Part shown: positions 1 to 6,476 of the stretch, one piece after another
How the letters are laid out: each line of letters starts with the position of its first letter
How positions within the stretch are numbered: the stretch's first letter is position 1
Made by a program: the position numbers and the translations under genes
NCBI GenBank assembly: GCA_005779345.1
Contig: SXJQ01000330.1
Coordinates: 1 to 17,495, forward strand
Source: Actinomycetota bacterium
Lineage (GTDB): Bacteria > Actinomycetota > Acidimicrobiia > IMCC26256 > PALSA-610
Length of the DNA: 17,495 bases
Reading direction: 5' to 3'
Notes under the pieces: model-generated
Database searches by the model: none
What the model was told of the DNA's origin: nothing
Seen by the model: only the letters and a program-made list of their open reading frames with translations

Positions 1-70
1 CGTTCCAGCCTTCGAACGCGGCGACGAGCACGGGGTCGCGCAGCGGCGGCTCGATGCTCCAGTTGGTCAT
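1..70 (-). CDS. PAC2-family protein, N-terminal fragment (cut by left window edge)
   Basis: Only the first 23 codons are present, reading leftward from an ATG at 70 and running off the window. The visible residues include RDPVLVAAFEGWN. The pattern 'P-V-L-V-A-A-F-E-G-W-N' is the characteristic opening of actinobacterial PAC2-family proteins, which are related to proteasome assembly chaperones. Their function in bacteria is not settled. The gene lies 53 nt downstream of the fumarylacetoacetate-hydrolase-family gene on the same strand, so the two may be co-transcribed. The ribosome binding site is weak (GGGA about 8 nt upstream). The fragment is short, so the family call rests on the N-terminal motif alone. 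Confidence 0.6.
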   Translation of the reverse strand, partial: MTNWSIEPPLRDPVLVAAFEGWN

Positions 71-123
71 CGCGCCGATCCCGTGGTCACCTCGGCCAGA
101 CCCAGCTCGTCACTTCGCAGATG

Positions 124-1002
124 TTACGAGCCGGTCCGCCGGATCGGGTTTCGCAGCGTGCCGACGCCCGCGACGGTGATCGCCACGTCGTCGCCGTCGC
201 GGAGCCATCGGGGTGGATCCTGCGCGGCACCCACCCCACCCGGTGTGCCCGTGAGGATGACATCGCCGGGAAGCAGCGTCTGACCCTGGGTGATCCAGGC
301 CACGAGCCGCGGAATCGAAAAGATCAGGTCCGCGGTGTTCGACGATTGAACGACGACGTCGTTCAATCGGGTCTCGATCGCGAGCGCCCCGAGATCGAGG
401 GGGACCGCGTCGGGGCCGGCGAGGATGGTCAGCACCGGTCCGAGCGGACAGAACGTGTCGAAGCTCTTCGACCAGCTCCACTGACCGGTCGTGTACTGAT
501 GGTCACGGCTCGACACGTCGTGCGCGATCGAGATCCCCGCGATCACCTCGAGAGCGTCGTCCTCGTCGACATCGCGCGCCGTGCGTCCGATCACGACGGC
601 GACCTCCCCCTCGTAGTCGGGCTGGGTGACACACGGTGGCACGACGATCGCGGCGCCGTGACCGATCAACGACCCGACCGACTTGGTGAAGAGCGTCGGC
701 GCGCTCGGTGGCTCGCGGCCCATCTCGGCGGCGTGCGCGCGGTAGTTCACCCCGACGGCCCAGACCGTGCGCGGCCGTGGGACGACCGGGTCGAGGTCGG
801 CGCCGGCGAGCGCGATGCTCGGATGCCGCGCGACAGCGGCGGGATCGTGCTCGGTGAGGCGCCCGAGCCCATCGGCCGCGAGGAACGCTGTCGGGTCGGC
901 GTCGAGGCCCGTGAGCGTCGTGACGTCGACGGCCCGCGTCGCGGGGTCGTCGAGCGCCCCCGTCAGCGCGTGGAAACGTCCGGCGATGGTGACGAGCTGC
1001 AT
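124..1002 (-). CDS. Fumarylacetoacetate hydrolase (FAH)-family protein
   Basis: This is a 292-residue protein of the FAH superfamily, cytosolic enzymes that cleave or decarboxylate/hydrate acyl-pyruvates and related 2-oxo acids using a divalent metal. Visible motifs are VGVNYRAHAAEMG (residues 83-95), the metal-binding DYEGEVAVVIGR (129-140, ligands E131 and E133), a further acidic ligand in AHDVSSRD (D162), a conserved lysine in SKSFDTFCPLGP (K179) and ILTGTPGGVG (249-258). The N-terminal ~70 residues form the small FAH_N-like domain. I chose the ATG at 1002 because GAGG lies 8 nt upstream. The longer in-frame start at 1059 would read through the divergent promoter and operator. The motifs do not fix the substrate; fumarylpyruvate, acylpyruvate or aromatic meta-pathway acids are all possible. 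It is divergent from a metal-binding lipoprotein gene. Confidence 0.9.
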   Translation of the reverse strand: MQLVTIAGRFHALTGALDDPATRAVDVTTLTGLDADPTAFLAADGLGRLTEHDPAAVARHPSIALAGADLDPVVPRPRTVWAVGVNYRAHAAEMGREPPSAPTLFTKSVGSLIGHGAAIVVPPCVTQPDYEGEVAVVIGRTARDVDEDDALEVIAGISIAHDVSSRDHQYTTGQWSWSKSFDTFCPLGPVLTILAGPDAVPLDLGALAIETRLNDVVVQSSNTADLIFSIPRLVAWITQGQTLLPGDVILTGTPGGVGAAQDPPRWLRDGDDVAITVAGVGTLRNPIRRTGS

Positions 1003-1019
1003 CGAGGGATCCTCGCGCG

Positions 1020-1035
1020 ACTTGCCGCGGCAAGT
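1020..1035. promoter_or_regulatory. Perfect 16-bp palindrome overlapping a -35 element
   Basis: ACTTGCCGCGGCAAGT is perfectly self-complementary and sits in the 55-bp divergent interval between the FAH-family gene and the metal-binding lipoprotein gene. It contains TTGCCG (1022-1027), which is exactly 17 nt upstream of AAGAAT (1045-1050), a -35/-10 arrangement for the rightward gene. A dimeric regulator bound here would cover the -35 element. Which regulator binds is unknown. Confidence 0.45.
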
Positions 1036-1040
1036 GTCGG

Positions 1041-1060
1041 ATGCAAGAATCATTCTCATG
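1041..1060. promoter_or_regulatory. Zur/Fur-like operator over the -10 region and start of the metal-binding lipoprotein gene
   Basis: On the minus strand this reads TGAGAATGATTCTTGCA, with the perfect dyad AGAAT-G-ATTCT centred at 1051. The AATGATT core and flanking TGA match the general form of actinobacterial Zur and Fur boxes (TGAnAATGATTnTCA-like). It is one of the few AT-rich stretches locally. It overlaps the candidate -10 AAGAAT (1045-1050) and abuts the ATG at 1058, so binding would block initiation. Zinc control by Zur is inferred from the gene it precedes; Fur or Mur cannot be excluded. Confidence 0.55.
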
Positions 1061-1972
1061 ACGTCACGGCTTGGAGGAGTGGCCCTCGTCGTCGGTCTCC
1101 TCGCCGGCTTCGTCGTGACGGGGTGTGGCGCCGACGAGGTCGACGAATCCGCGGGGAGCGCTCGGGTGGTCGCGGCGTTCTATCCACTCGCCTGGGTCGC
1201 CGAGCAGGTCGGCGGCGGCCGGGTCGACGTCGCGAACCTCACGGCGGCGGGAGCCGAACCCCACGACCTCGAACTGCGCCCGAGTCAGGTCGCCGCCGTC
1301 GGTGACGCCGATCTGGTGATCGTGCTCGGTGGCGGCTTCCAGCCGAGTGTCGAGGCCGCGGTCGCCGACCGCGCGGACGGCACCCTCGTGGCCCTCGAAG
1401 CGCTGCAAGGCGTTGCCGGGGGGACGGGCTCGGGCGACGTGGGCGAACTCGACCCTCACGTGTGGCTCGACCCGGTGATCATGGGCGATCTCGTCGACGA
1501 GGTGGCGGCCGCGCTGAGCGCGGTCGACCGCGATCACACGGCGGGCTATCGGGCGAATGCCGAGCGCGTCCGCGCGGCGCTCGTCGACCTCGACCGCGAG
1601 TTTGCCGCGGGGCTCGCCGACTGTGAGCGCCGCGAGCTGTTCACCGCCCATGATGCGTTCGGATGGCTCGCTCGGCGCTACGACCTCGAGCAGCACGGCG
1701 TCGCCGGCATCACCCCCGACCAGGAACCGACCCCCGAGCGGCTGGCGGAGCTGAGCGCGCTGGTGAACGAGACCGGAGCGACGACGGTCTTCGTCGAGAC
1801 GTTGGTCTCGGCCGAAGTCGCCGAAACGCTCGCGAACGAAGCCGGCGGGCTCGCGGTGGCGACGCTCGATCCGCTCGAAGGACTCGACGATTCAGGCGGC
1901 GGTGACGCCGACTACCTCACGGTGATGCGCGACAACCTCGCGGCGTTGCGCCTCGGCCTCACCTGCACCTGA
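1058..1972 (+). CDS. Metal (probably zinc) ABC transporter substrate-binding lipoprotein, ZnuA/TroA family
   Basis: This is a 304-residue cluster A-I (SBP_bac_9) substrate-binding protein that captures a divalent metal outside the membrane and delivers it to an ABC permease. Residues 1-23 form a lipoprotein signal with R4, a hydrophobic core and lipobox VTGC (C23). The four expected ligands are visible: H69 (EPHDLE), H134 (DPHVWLDP), H198 (TAHDAFGW) and D271 (TLDPLEG). A His at the third position is typical of zinc binders such as ZnuA; Mn-specific PsaA-type proteins carry Glu there. The His-rich loop of many ZnuA proteins is absent. No permease or ATPase gene follows, as the next gene is convergent, so it must work with partners encoded elsewhere. 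The start at 1058 has no Shine-Dalgarno; -35 TTGCCG, a 17-nt spacer and -10 AAGAAT 7 nt before the ATG suggest a leaderless mRNA. A Zur/Fur-like box overlaps it. Confidence 0.92.
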   Translation: MTSRLGGVALVVGLLAGFVVTGCGADEVDESAGSARVVAAFYPLAWVAEQVGGGRVDVANLTAAGAEPHDLELRPSQVAAVGDADLVIVLGGGFQPSVEAAVADRADGTLVALEALQGVAGGTGSGDVGELDPHVWLDPVIMGDLVDEVAAALSAVDRDHTAGYRANAERVRAALVDLDREFAAGLADCERRELFTAHDAFGWLARRYDLEQHGVAGITPDQEPTPERLAELSALVNETGATTVFVETLVSAEVAETLANEAGGLAVATLDPLEGLDDSGGGDADYLTVMRDNLAALRLGLTCT

Positions 1973-2006
1973 TCCGCGGCCGCGGTGCCGATCCGCGACG
2001 GCGCGA

Positions 2007-2909
2007 TCAGACGCCGAAGCGATCGGTGAGACGCGCGACGACGGTGTCGAACGCGGGCGCCGTCTCCTCGGCGACGCCCTCGTACCCGATCGACATCTGG
2101 AAGGTCAGGGCGCGCCCGACCCGCGCGTACGACAGTTCCGCGACGAACAGGTACGAGCGCCCGCCGTCGTCGATGTCGAGTTCGGCGCGGTAGGTCACGC
2201 CGTCGTCGCCCGCATCGAGCACTCGACGTTCGACCGTGACGCCCGACACGCGGACGCCCGCGCCACCCGCGGCGAGGATTCGTTCGAGGCAGTCGGGTGT
2301 CTCGGTCCGGTCGAACGTGTCGAGCGCAGTCGTGGCGTCGGCGGCGCGGTCGTAGACGGTGACCTGATTCGCGAGTTGGTCGAGCCCGTCGGGCGACGTG
2401 AAGGTCGGCGACGCGCGTCGCGCCGTCGTCGTGCCGATCGCATCGAGCATGTCGAAGTAGCCGCATCCGGCGGGGGGATCGTCGAAGCCGCTGGGATCGT
2501 CGAGGTGGGCACCGGGCGTCTCGGTCCATCCCGGCAGATCCGCCGACCGGAGCCGCGCCGCTTCGGCCGCGGCGTCGTCGCGTTCGTCGCGCGCGTCGGT
2601 GGGGTCCGGCAGCGGTGTCGTCGTGGGTGTCGTGGTACTGGCGACGCCGGCCGCGGAGCCGGGCTCCGACGTCGTGGTCGCCGGATCGTCGCTCCGATCC
2701 TCGGCGGAATCGCGCGTCGCGGTGGTGGTGCTCGACGCGGTGTTCGTCGGAGCCGCGACTTTCGGGCCGGCGACGTCGGCGTTCGTCGACTCGCCCCGAT
2801 CGTCCGTGGGGTGCTCGCCCGCGGCCGGACCGATCGCGTCGACCCGTCCGCCGCAGCCGGCGAGCACCATCGTGATGAGCGTTGCGCCGAGGGCGCGTCG
2901 TACCGCCAC
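2007..2909 (-). CDS. Secreted lipoprotein with Thr/Ser-rich linker and a C-terminal PknH-sensor/LpqN-like domain (tentative)
   Basis: This is a 300-residue predicted lipoprotein. The start is the GTG at 2909, preceded by GGGAGG with a 6-nt spacer; earlier in-frame starts would lie inside the upstream phosphotransferase gene. Residues 1-19 (two Arg, hydrophobic core, lipobox LAGC, C19) direct lipidation. Residues ~50-115 are a disordered, Thr/Ser/Pro/Asp-rich linker with runs such as TTTPTTTP, typical of cell-wall-spanning tethers. Residues ~118-300 form a compact globular domain beginning at DLPGWTE, with two cysteines (C149, C207) that could form a disulfide. The overall pattern resembles actinobacterial extracytoplasmic sensor-like domains such as the PknH sensor or LpqN type, but I cannot assign a family firmly. 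It lies 53 nt downstream of the phosphotransferase gene on the same strand and converges with the metal-binding lipoprotein gene. Confidence 0.8.
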   Translation of the reverse strand: MAVRRALGATLITMVLAGCGGRVDAIGPAAGEHPTDDRGESTNADVAGPKVAAPTNTASSTTTATRDSAEDRSDDPATTTSEPGSAAGVASTTTPTTTPLPDPTDARDERDDAAAEAARLRSADLPGWTETPGAHLDDPSGFDDPPAGCGYFDMLDAIGTTTARRASPTFTSPDGLDQLANQVTVYDRAADATTALDTFDRTETPDCLERILAAGGAGVRVSGVTVERRVLDAGDDGVTYRAELDIDDGGRSYLFVAELSYARVGRALTFQMSIGYEGVAEETAPAFDTVVARLTDRFGV

Positions 2910-2962
2910 TGCCGACCTCCCGCCTTGGTTTCGGCGTGTTTCGGGGTCGGCTGGAGCCTCGA

Positions 2963-4027
2963 TCAGCCGCGCAGGCCCGCGATCGGAGAGGCCGAGGCGC
3001 GTTGGAGCGCCGATTCGGCGAGCCGTTCGACGACGATGCCCATGCCTTCGAACCCGTCGCCGCGGGTCAGCCCCATGAGGAACCGGGCATGGATCCCGGC
3101 AACGATGACGGCGAGCTTGTAGGCAGCGAACACCTCGTACCACTCGAGCGAAGCGAGATCGAAGCCGGTGGCATCGGCGTACCGGTCGATGATCGCGCCG
3201 ACGGGGAGGAATCCGGCATCGGTGTCGACCGTCGTCCCGGTGACCATGGCCTGGGCCTCGTCGCGACCCCAGTAGAGGAGGAACAGCCCGAGATCGGCGA
3301 GCGGATCACCGAGCGTCGACATCTCCCAGTCGAGGACCGCGACCACCCGGCCGGGATCGTCGAGGGCGAGCCTCGTGTTGTCGAGCCGGTCGTCGCCGTG
3401 CACGATCGTCGGCGCGGGCGAGGTGGGCACCGATGCGGCGAGCCGGCGTGCGAGGTCGGTGATCGCGGGGACGTCGGGGCAGCCCGCTTCCTTGGAACTC
3501 TCCCACTGCTGGTTCCAGCGTCGGACCTGCCGTGCGAGATAGCCGTCGGGTCGGCCGAAATCGGCGAGCCCGACCGACGCCCAGTCGACCTGGTGGATCG
3601 CCGCGAGCACGTCGACGAGTTGCTCGGAACAGCGACGGGCGTCGTCGACGGAGATCGTCGCGAGGTCGGCAGGGGTGCGCAGGATGCGGCCGTCGACCTG
3701 TTCCATCACGTAGAACGGCGCGCCGTTCACGTCGACGTCGTCGCAGAACGCGTAGGCCTCGGGCACCGGCACGGGGGTCGGCCCGAGTGCATTGATCACG
3801 CGGTATTCGCGCGCCATGTCGTGTGCGGTCGGGAGCACGTGGCCGAGCGGCGGGCGCCGCAGCACCCAGGTACTCGTGCCGTCGGTGATCGAAAAGGTCA
3901 GGTTCGACTTGCCGCCGGAGATCAGGGTCGCGGCGAGTGGCGCGCCCGTCGCGCCGGGGACCTGATCCGCGAACCAGCCGCGCAAGCGTCGCAGATCCAC
4001 ACCGTCGGGTCCTGTGTCGTCGTTCAC
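2963..4027 (-). CDS. APH-fold phosphotransferase of the acyl-CoA dehydrogenase-associated type
   Basis: This is a 354-residue kinase-like protein. The N-lobe has ISGGKSNLTF (residues 36-45) and VLRRPPLGHVLPTAHDMAREYRV (55-77), a signature of the ACAD10/11-related phosphotransferases common in actinobacteria. The C-lobe has the catalytic loop HGDDRLDN (210-217; D212 and N217) and the metal-binding DWE of VLDWEMSTLGDPLADLG (231-247). Relatives phosphorylate small hydroxylated molecules; in this subfamily a 4-hydroxyacyl-CoA role is known for the eukaryotic ACAD10/11 enzymes. The substrate here is unknown and no acyl-CoA dehydrogenase is adjacent. The GTG start at 4027 has no Shine-Dalgarno, but TAGATT ends 7 nt upstream, suggesting a leaderless mRNA. 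Confidence 0.9.
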   Translation of the reverse strand: MNDDTGPDGVDLRRLRGWFADQVPGATGAPLAATLISGGKSNLTFSITDGTSTWVLRRPPLGHVLPTAHDMAREYRVINALGPTPVPVPEAYAFCDDVDVNGAPFYVMEQVDGRILRTPADLATISVDDARRCSEQLVDVLAAIHQVDWASVGLADFGRPDGYLARQVRRWNQQWESSKEAGCPDVPAITDLARRLAASVPTSPAPTIVHGDDRLDNTRLALDDPGRVVAVLDWEMSTLGDPLADLGLFLLYWGRDEAQAMVTGTTVDTDAGFLPVGAIIDRYADATGFDLASLEWYEVFAAYKLAVIVAGIHARFLMGLTRGDGFEGMGIVVERLAESALQRASASPIAGLRG

Positions 4028-4034
4028 GGCGGCG

Positions 4035-4040
4035 AATCTA
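4035..4040 (-). promoter_or_regulatory. Candidate -10 element of a leaderless promoter for the phosphotransferase gene
   Basis: TAGATT on the minus strand fits the TANNNT -10 pattern and is separated from the GTG start by the 7 nt CGCCGCC, so transcription would begin at or next to the start codon. No Shine-Dalgarno is present. I see no clear -35. Confidence 0.45.
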
Positions 4041-4119
4041 CGTGTCGGCGCGCGGGCCCGTCATACGGGCGACGCGAGACCGATCCGCGGCCGGCGCGGG
4101 CTCGCGGGAAGCGTCGGCT

Positions 4120-4473
4120 TCAGGCGATACGAGCGTCGCGGGGAGCGACCGGCTCGCCGTTGCCGCGCGGGTAGCGCGCCACACGTCCGACGGGCATGTC
4201 GACGCGGTAGCCGGCGGCGGCACGCTCTTCTTCGGACTCGCCGCCCCAGTAGCCGTACTCGCGGTTCTCGCGGGCCCACTGTCGGCACTCGACGAGTGCG
4301 TCGCAGGTGCCGCAGATCGAACGGGCCTGCGATTCGCGCACGGCGCGTGCTTCGGGTCGCTCGCCGGGGGGCGCGAAGAACAACTTCGTGTGTCCTGCGC
4401 ACGCCGCGTCGGCGGTCCACTCGAGGACGCCGCCGAAGACGAGGTTCGCCGGGGTGATGGTTTCGGTGGTCAT
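4120..4473 (-). CDS. WhiB-family iron-sulfur transcription factor
   Basis: This is a 117-residue WhiB-like protein, a cytosolic regulator found essentially only in Actinomycetota and their phages. Four cysteines expected to hold a [4Fe-4S] cluster are present with canonical spacing: C25-X28-C54-X2-C57-X5-C63. The usual aromatic/Gly turn follows as GYWGG (74-78) with ESEEER, where most relatives have GVWGG or GIWGG followed by LTEEER. The tail contains a basic GRVARYPRGNG patch suited to DNA contact. The ATG at 4473 has GGAGGG 8 nt upstream. WhiB proteins usually act with the primary sigma factor's region 4; which paralogue this is (WhiB1- or WhiB2-like) I cannot say. It is divergent from a LysR-type gene, with a GC-rich, hairpin-rich leader in between. 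Confidence 0.95.
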   Translation of the reverse strand: MTTETITPANLVFGGVLEWTADAACAGHTKLFFAPPGERPEARAVRESQARSICGTCDALVECRQWARENREYGYWGGESEEERAAAGYRVDMPVGRVARYPRGNGEPVAPRDARIA

Positions 4474-4530
4474 GGTGCTTGCCCTCCCTGCCCGGTGGGT
4501 CCGGGGGATCGGTGAGTTCTGCGTGACCCG

Positions 4531-4620
4531 GCGCCACCGTGGCGCAGCGCGCCTCGGGTCGTTCCGGGACCGAACCAGCCGGGGAGCCGGGGCGGGGGGA
4601 TGCCCCAGCCCCCGGGGTTC
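4531..4620 (-). promoter_or_regulatory. Structured GC-rich leader upstream of whiB
   Basis: Two inverted repeats lie between the AT-rich promoter island and the whiB start. The first is GCGCCAC-c-GTGGCGC at 4531-4545, a perfect 15-bp dyad that can fold as a 5-bp stem with a 5-nt loop. The second is larger, 4572-4620, closed by GAACC/GGTTC with nested GGGG/CCCC pairs (4589-4592 with 4609-4612; 4596-4599 with 4603-4606). If whiB is transcribed from the island around 4630-4660, both lie in its 5' leader. A role in attenuation is only a possibility; there is no clear uORF. Confidence 0.35.
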
Positions 4621-4624
4621 GTTC

Positions 4625-4694
4625 CCTATTAGTGAAGCCGTTCACAACCTCATCTGTCAAACAGGTCAAAGCGATAGAGTCCATCACCTTGACC
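4625..4694. promoter_or_regulatory. AT-rich divergent promoter/operator island between whiB and the LysR-type gene
   Basis: This is the only notably AT-rich stretch in the 286-bp gene-free interval 4474-4759. It holds a perfect dyad GTGAA-GCCG-TTCAC (4632-4645) and two direct GTCAAA hexamers (4656-4661, 4665-4670), which read TTTGAC on the minus strand and include a TTGACA-like -35 (4655-4660) for whiB. It also holds TAGAGT (4675-4680), a TANNNT-type -10 for the rightward LysR gene. A clear whiB -10 at standard spacing is not visible. The dyad is a plausible LysR or WhiB regulatory site. Confidence 0.4.
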
Positions 4695-4759
4695 GATTGT
4701 GCACCGAGCGTGTCCGTTCGCGGGCCGCTCGGTCACCCCCCGCGACCGGGAGGTCTGCC

Positions 4760-5644
4760 GTGGAACTCCGCCATCTCGACGCCCTGGTCGCGATCGACGA
4801 CCACCGATCTTTCACCGCGGCCGCCGATGCGCTCCACACGGTGCAGTCGAACGTCTCCGACATGATCCGCCAGCTCGAGGCCGAACTCGGGGTGACCCTG
4901 CTCGTGCGGGGCCGTCGGGGGGCCGAGCCGACCGAGTTCGGGGTGGTCGCGCTCGACCGGGCCCGGCGGATCCAGGCCGAATTGGCGGCGCTCCACGACG
5001 ATGTACGGATGCTCCTCGGCCTCGAGGTCGGCCACGCCTCGCTCGGTGTCGTCGGAACCGTCAGCCGTTGGCTCGTACCCGAGTTGGTCGCGAGCATCCG
5101 GCGCGATGCACCGCGCATCCGGTTCCGCGTGAACGAAGGTGCTTCCGAACGACTCGCTGCCGACGTCGCGACGCGCAACATCGCCCAGGCCGTGCTGACC
5201 GAACCGGTGACCGATGCCCGCCTCGTCGTCGAGCATCTTCTGGTCGAGGACCTCGTCGCACTCGTGCCTGCCGACTTCGACCTCGGCGCCGATCCGCCGG
5301 TCGCGCTCGCGATGCTCGCTCGCCATCCACTGGTGCTGCCTCCGCAGGGCAACCCGTTGCGCGACGAGGTCGACAACGCCGCGATCGATCAGGGTGTCCA
5401 GCTCGACGTGCCGGTGGAGATCGAAGGTGTGCGACTCATCGGCGATCTCGTCGCCGCGGGAGCGGGGCTGAGCATCATCCCCGAGACGGCCGTTCCCCCC
5501 GACGACGAACGCCTGCGTGCCATCGCGATCGCCGACATGCCTCCGCGGCGGCTCGCGTTGGTCACCGCGCGCGGGACCCAGTTGTCGTTGGCCGACCGTG
5601 CCGTACGCGAAGCCGTCATCCGCCTCGTACGAGCAACCCGCTGA
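4760..5644 (+). CDS. LysR-type transcriptional regulator
   Basis: This is a 294-residue LTTR. Residues 1-60 are the N-terminal winged helix-turn-helix, with the typical MELRHLDALVAI start, SFTAAADALHTVQSNVSDMIRQLEAELG and LLVR...G..PTEFG. Residues ~85-290 form the periplasmic-binding-protein-like effector domain, including the characteristic glycine-rich LVAAGAGLSIIPE segment near residue 235-248. The effector is unknown. The GTG at 4760 is preceded by GGGAGG with a 6-nt spacer. LTTRs often control a divergent neighbour, which here is whiB. The last 29 nt overlap the 3' end of the convergent PAP2_3-family gene, so the two transcripts would be antisense to each other at their ends. Confidence 0.92.
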   Translation: MELRHLDALVAIDDHRSFTAAADALHTVQSNVSDMIRQLEAELGVTLLVRGRRGAEPTEFGVVALDRARRIQAELAALHDDVRMLLGLEVGHASLGVVGTVSRWLVPELVASIRRDAPRIRFRVNEGASERLAADVATRNIAQAVLTEPVTDARLVVEHLLVEDLVALVPADFDLGADPPVALAMLARHPLVLPPQGNPLRDEVDNAAIDQGVQLDVPVEIEGVRLIGDLVAAGAGLSIIPETAVPPDDERLRAIAIADMPPRRLALVTARGTQLSLADRAVREAVIRLVRATR

Positions 5645-6476
5645 CCTCGGCGGGTGCCTCGGTCGCACGGCCGGCGCGGGTGAATCGGTGCGCGATGAGA
5701 TGGCCGAGACCGAAGGCGGCGAAGCCACCGACCGCGTCGAGCAGGTAGTGGTTCGCGGTCAACACGATCACGACGACCGTGAGCAGTGGATAGAGCCCGG
5801 CAAGCCAACGCGCCCAGCGCCGCCGCACGCGGGGGACGAAGACGGTCGCGCACCACAGTGCCCAGGCGCAATGCACGCTCGGCATGGCCGCGAACTGGTT
5901 CGACAATTTGCTCATGGCGCCGGAGTTGAACGACCAGATCGCGGGATCGCGGGCCAGCGTGTCGACGAATCCGAACTGGTCGGTCGTGGGGTCGGCTCCG
6001 TCGACGTAGCAGTTTGCGATGTTGCCGTCGTCGGCGTAACAGTCGAGCAATCGCGGCGGCATCAGCGGAAAGGCCGCGAATCCGATCAGCGCGAGCGCGG
6101 TCGCCGCGCCGAGCGTGTTGCGAAAGCGCGGATAGTCGTCGGGGAACCGCCGGAACAAGAAGAGGGCTGCCGCGATCGTGACGACGAAGTGGAGCGAACC
6201 GTAGAAGTAGTTGCAGAGCACGATGAGCGGCTCGAAGTGCAGCGCCCACTGTTGGAGCGTGAGTTCCACATCGATGTGGAGCGTGCGCTGCCAGTCCATG
6301 AGACGGATCGCGTTGTCGAACGCGGCCGACGGCGACGCGTTGGTGTTGTTCCGAACGGTCGAGTAACCCACGTAGAAGGTGAGGACCGCGAGGATCTCGG
6401 CCCACCAGTAGAGAACGTGCCCGGTTCGCAGACGGCGGGCCGCGGGCCAGTCGCGTCGCGCAGCGTCGGTGGTCAT
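5616..6476 (-). CDS. PAP2_3 / inositol-phosphoceramide-synthase-like membrane phosphotransferase
   Basis: This is a 286-residue polytopic membrane protein with hydrophobic segments near 25-42, 82-108, 124-140, 205-216 and 225-262. The catalytic pattern is that of the PAP2_3 (Aur1/Ipt1-like) subfamily rather than classical PAP2: FAAMPSVHCAW (H202), then NHYLLDAVGG (H243 and D247). The spacing of about 40 residues between histidines and H-X3-D match the catalytic triad of IPC synthases. A PPRL motif (140-143) precedes these. Actinobacterial relatives transfer or remove lipid phosphate head groups at the outer membrane face; substrate unknown. Its ATG overlaps the stop of the upstream LPG-synthase-TM gene by 4 nt (ATGA), so translation is probably coupled. 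It converges with the LysR-type gene with a 29-nt overlap. Confidence 0.88.
   Translation of the reverse strand: MTTDAARRDWPAARRLRTGHVLYWWAEILAVLTFYVGYSTVRNNTNASPSAAFDNAIRLMDWQRTLHIDVELTLQQWALHFEPLIVLCNYFYGSLHFVVTIAAALFLFRRFPDDYPRFRNTLGAATALALIGFAAFPLMPPRLLDCYADDGNIANCYVDGADPTTDQFGFVDTLARDPAIWSFNSGAMSKLSNQFAAMPSVHCAWALWCATVFVPRVRRRWARWLAGLYPLLTVVVIVLTANHYLLDAVGGFAAFGLGHLIAHRFTRAGRATEAPAEVSGLLVRGG

Noticed and set aside
121..1305. Plus-strand open frame opposite the FAH-family gene
   Set aside because: FAH motifs are unambiguous on the minus strand, and this frame would run through the divergent promoter into another gene.
1058..1972. A complete znuABC-type operon
   Set aside because: Only the binding protein is present; the next gene is on the opposite strand and unrelated.
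1974..1997. GC-rich inverted repeats between the metal-binding lipoprotein and the next convergent gene, considered as a terminator
   Set aside because: The CCGCGGCCGCGG palindrome has no loop, and the CGCGG/CCGCG alternative is only 5 bp; expected by chance at this GC content.
2882..4174. Plus-strand open frame (430 codons) opposite the phosphotransferase gene
   Set aside because: The opposite strand has the full APH motif set; this frame has atypical composition and no ribosome site.
5616..6476. A second classical PAP2 phosphatase
   Set aside because: The KX6RP motif is absent; the FAAMPSVH and NHYLLD pattern fits the PAP2_3 subfamily.
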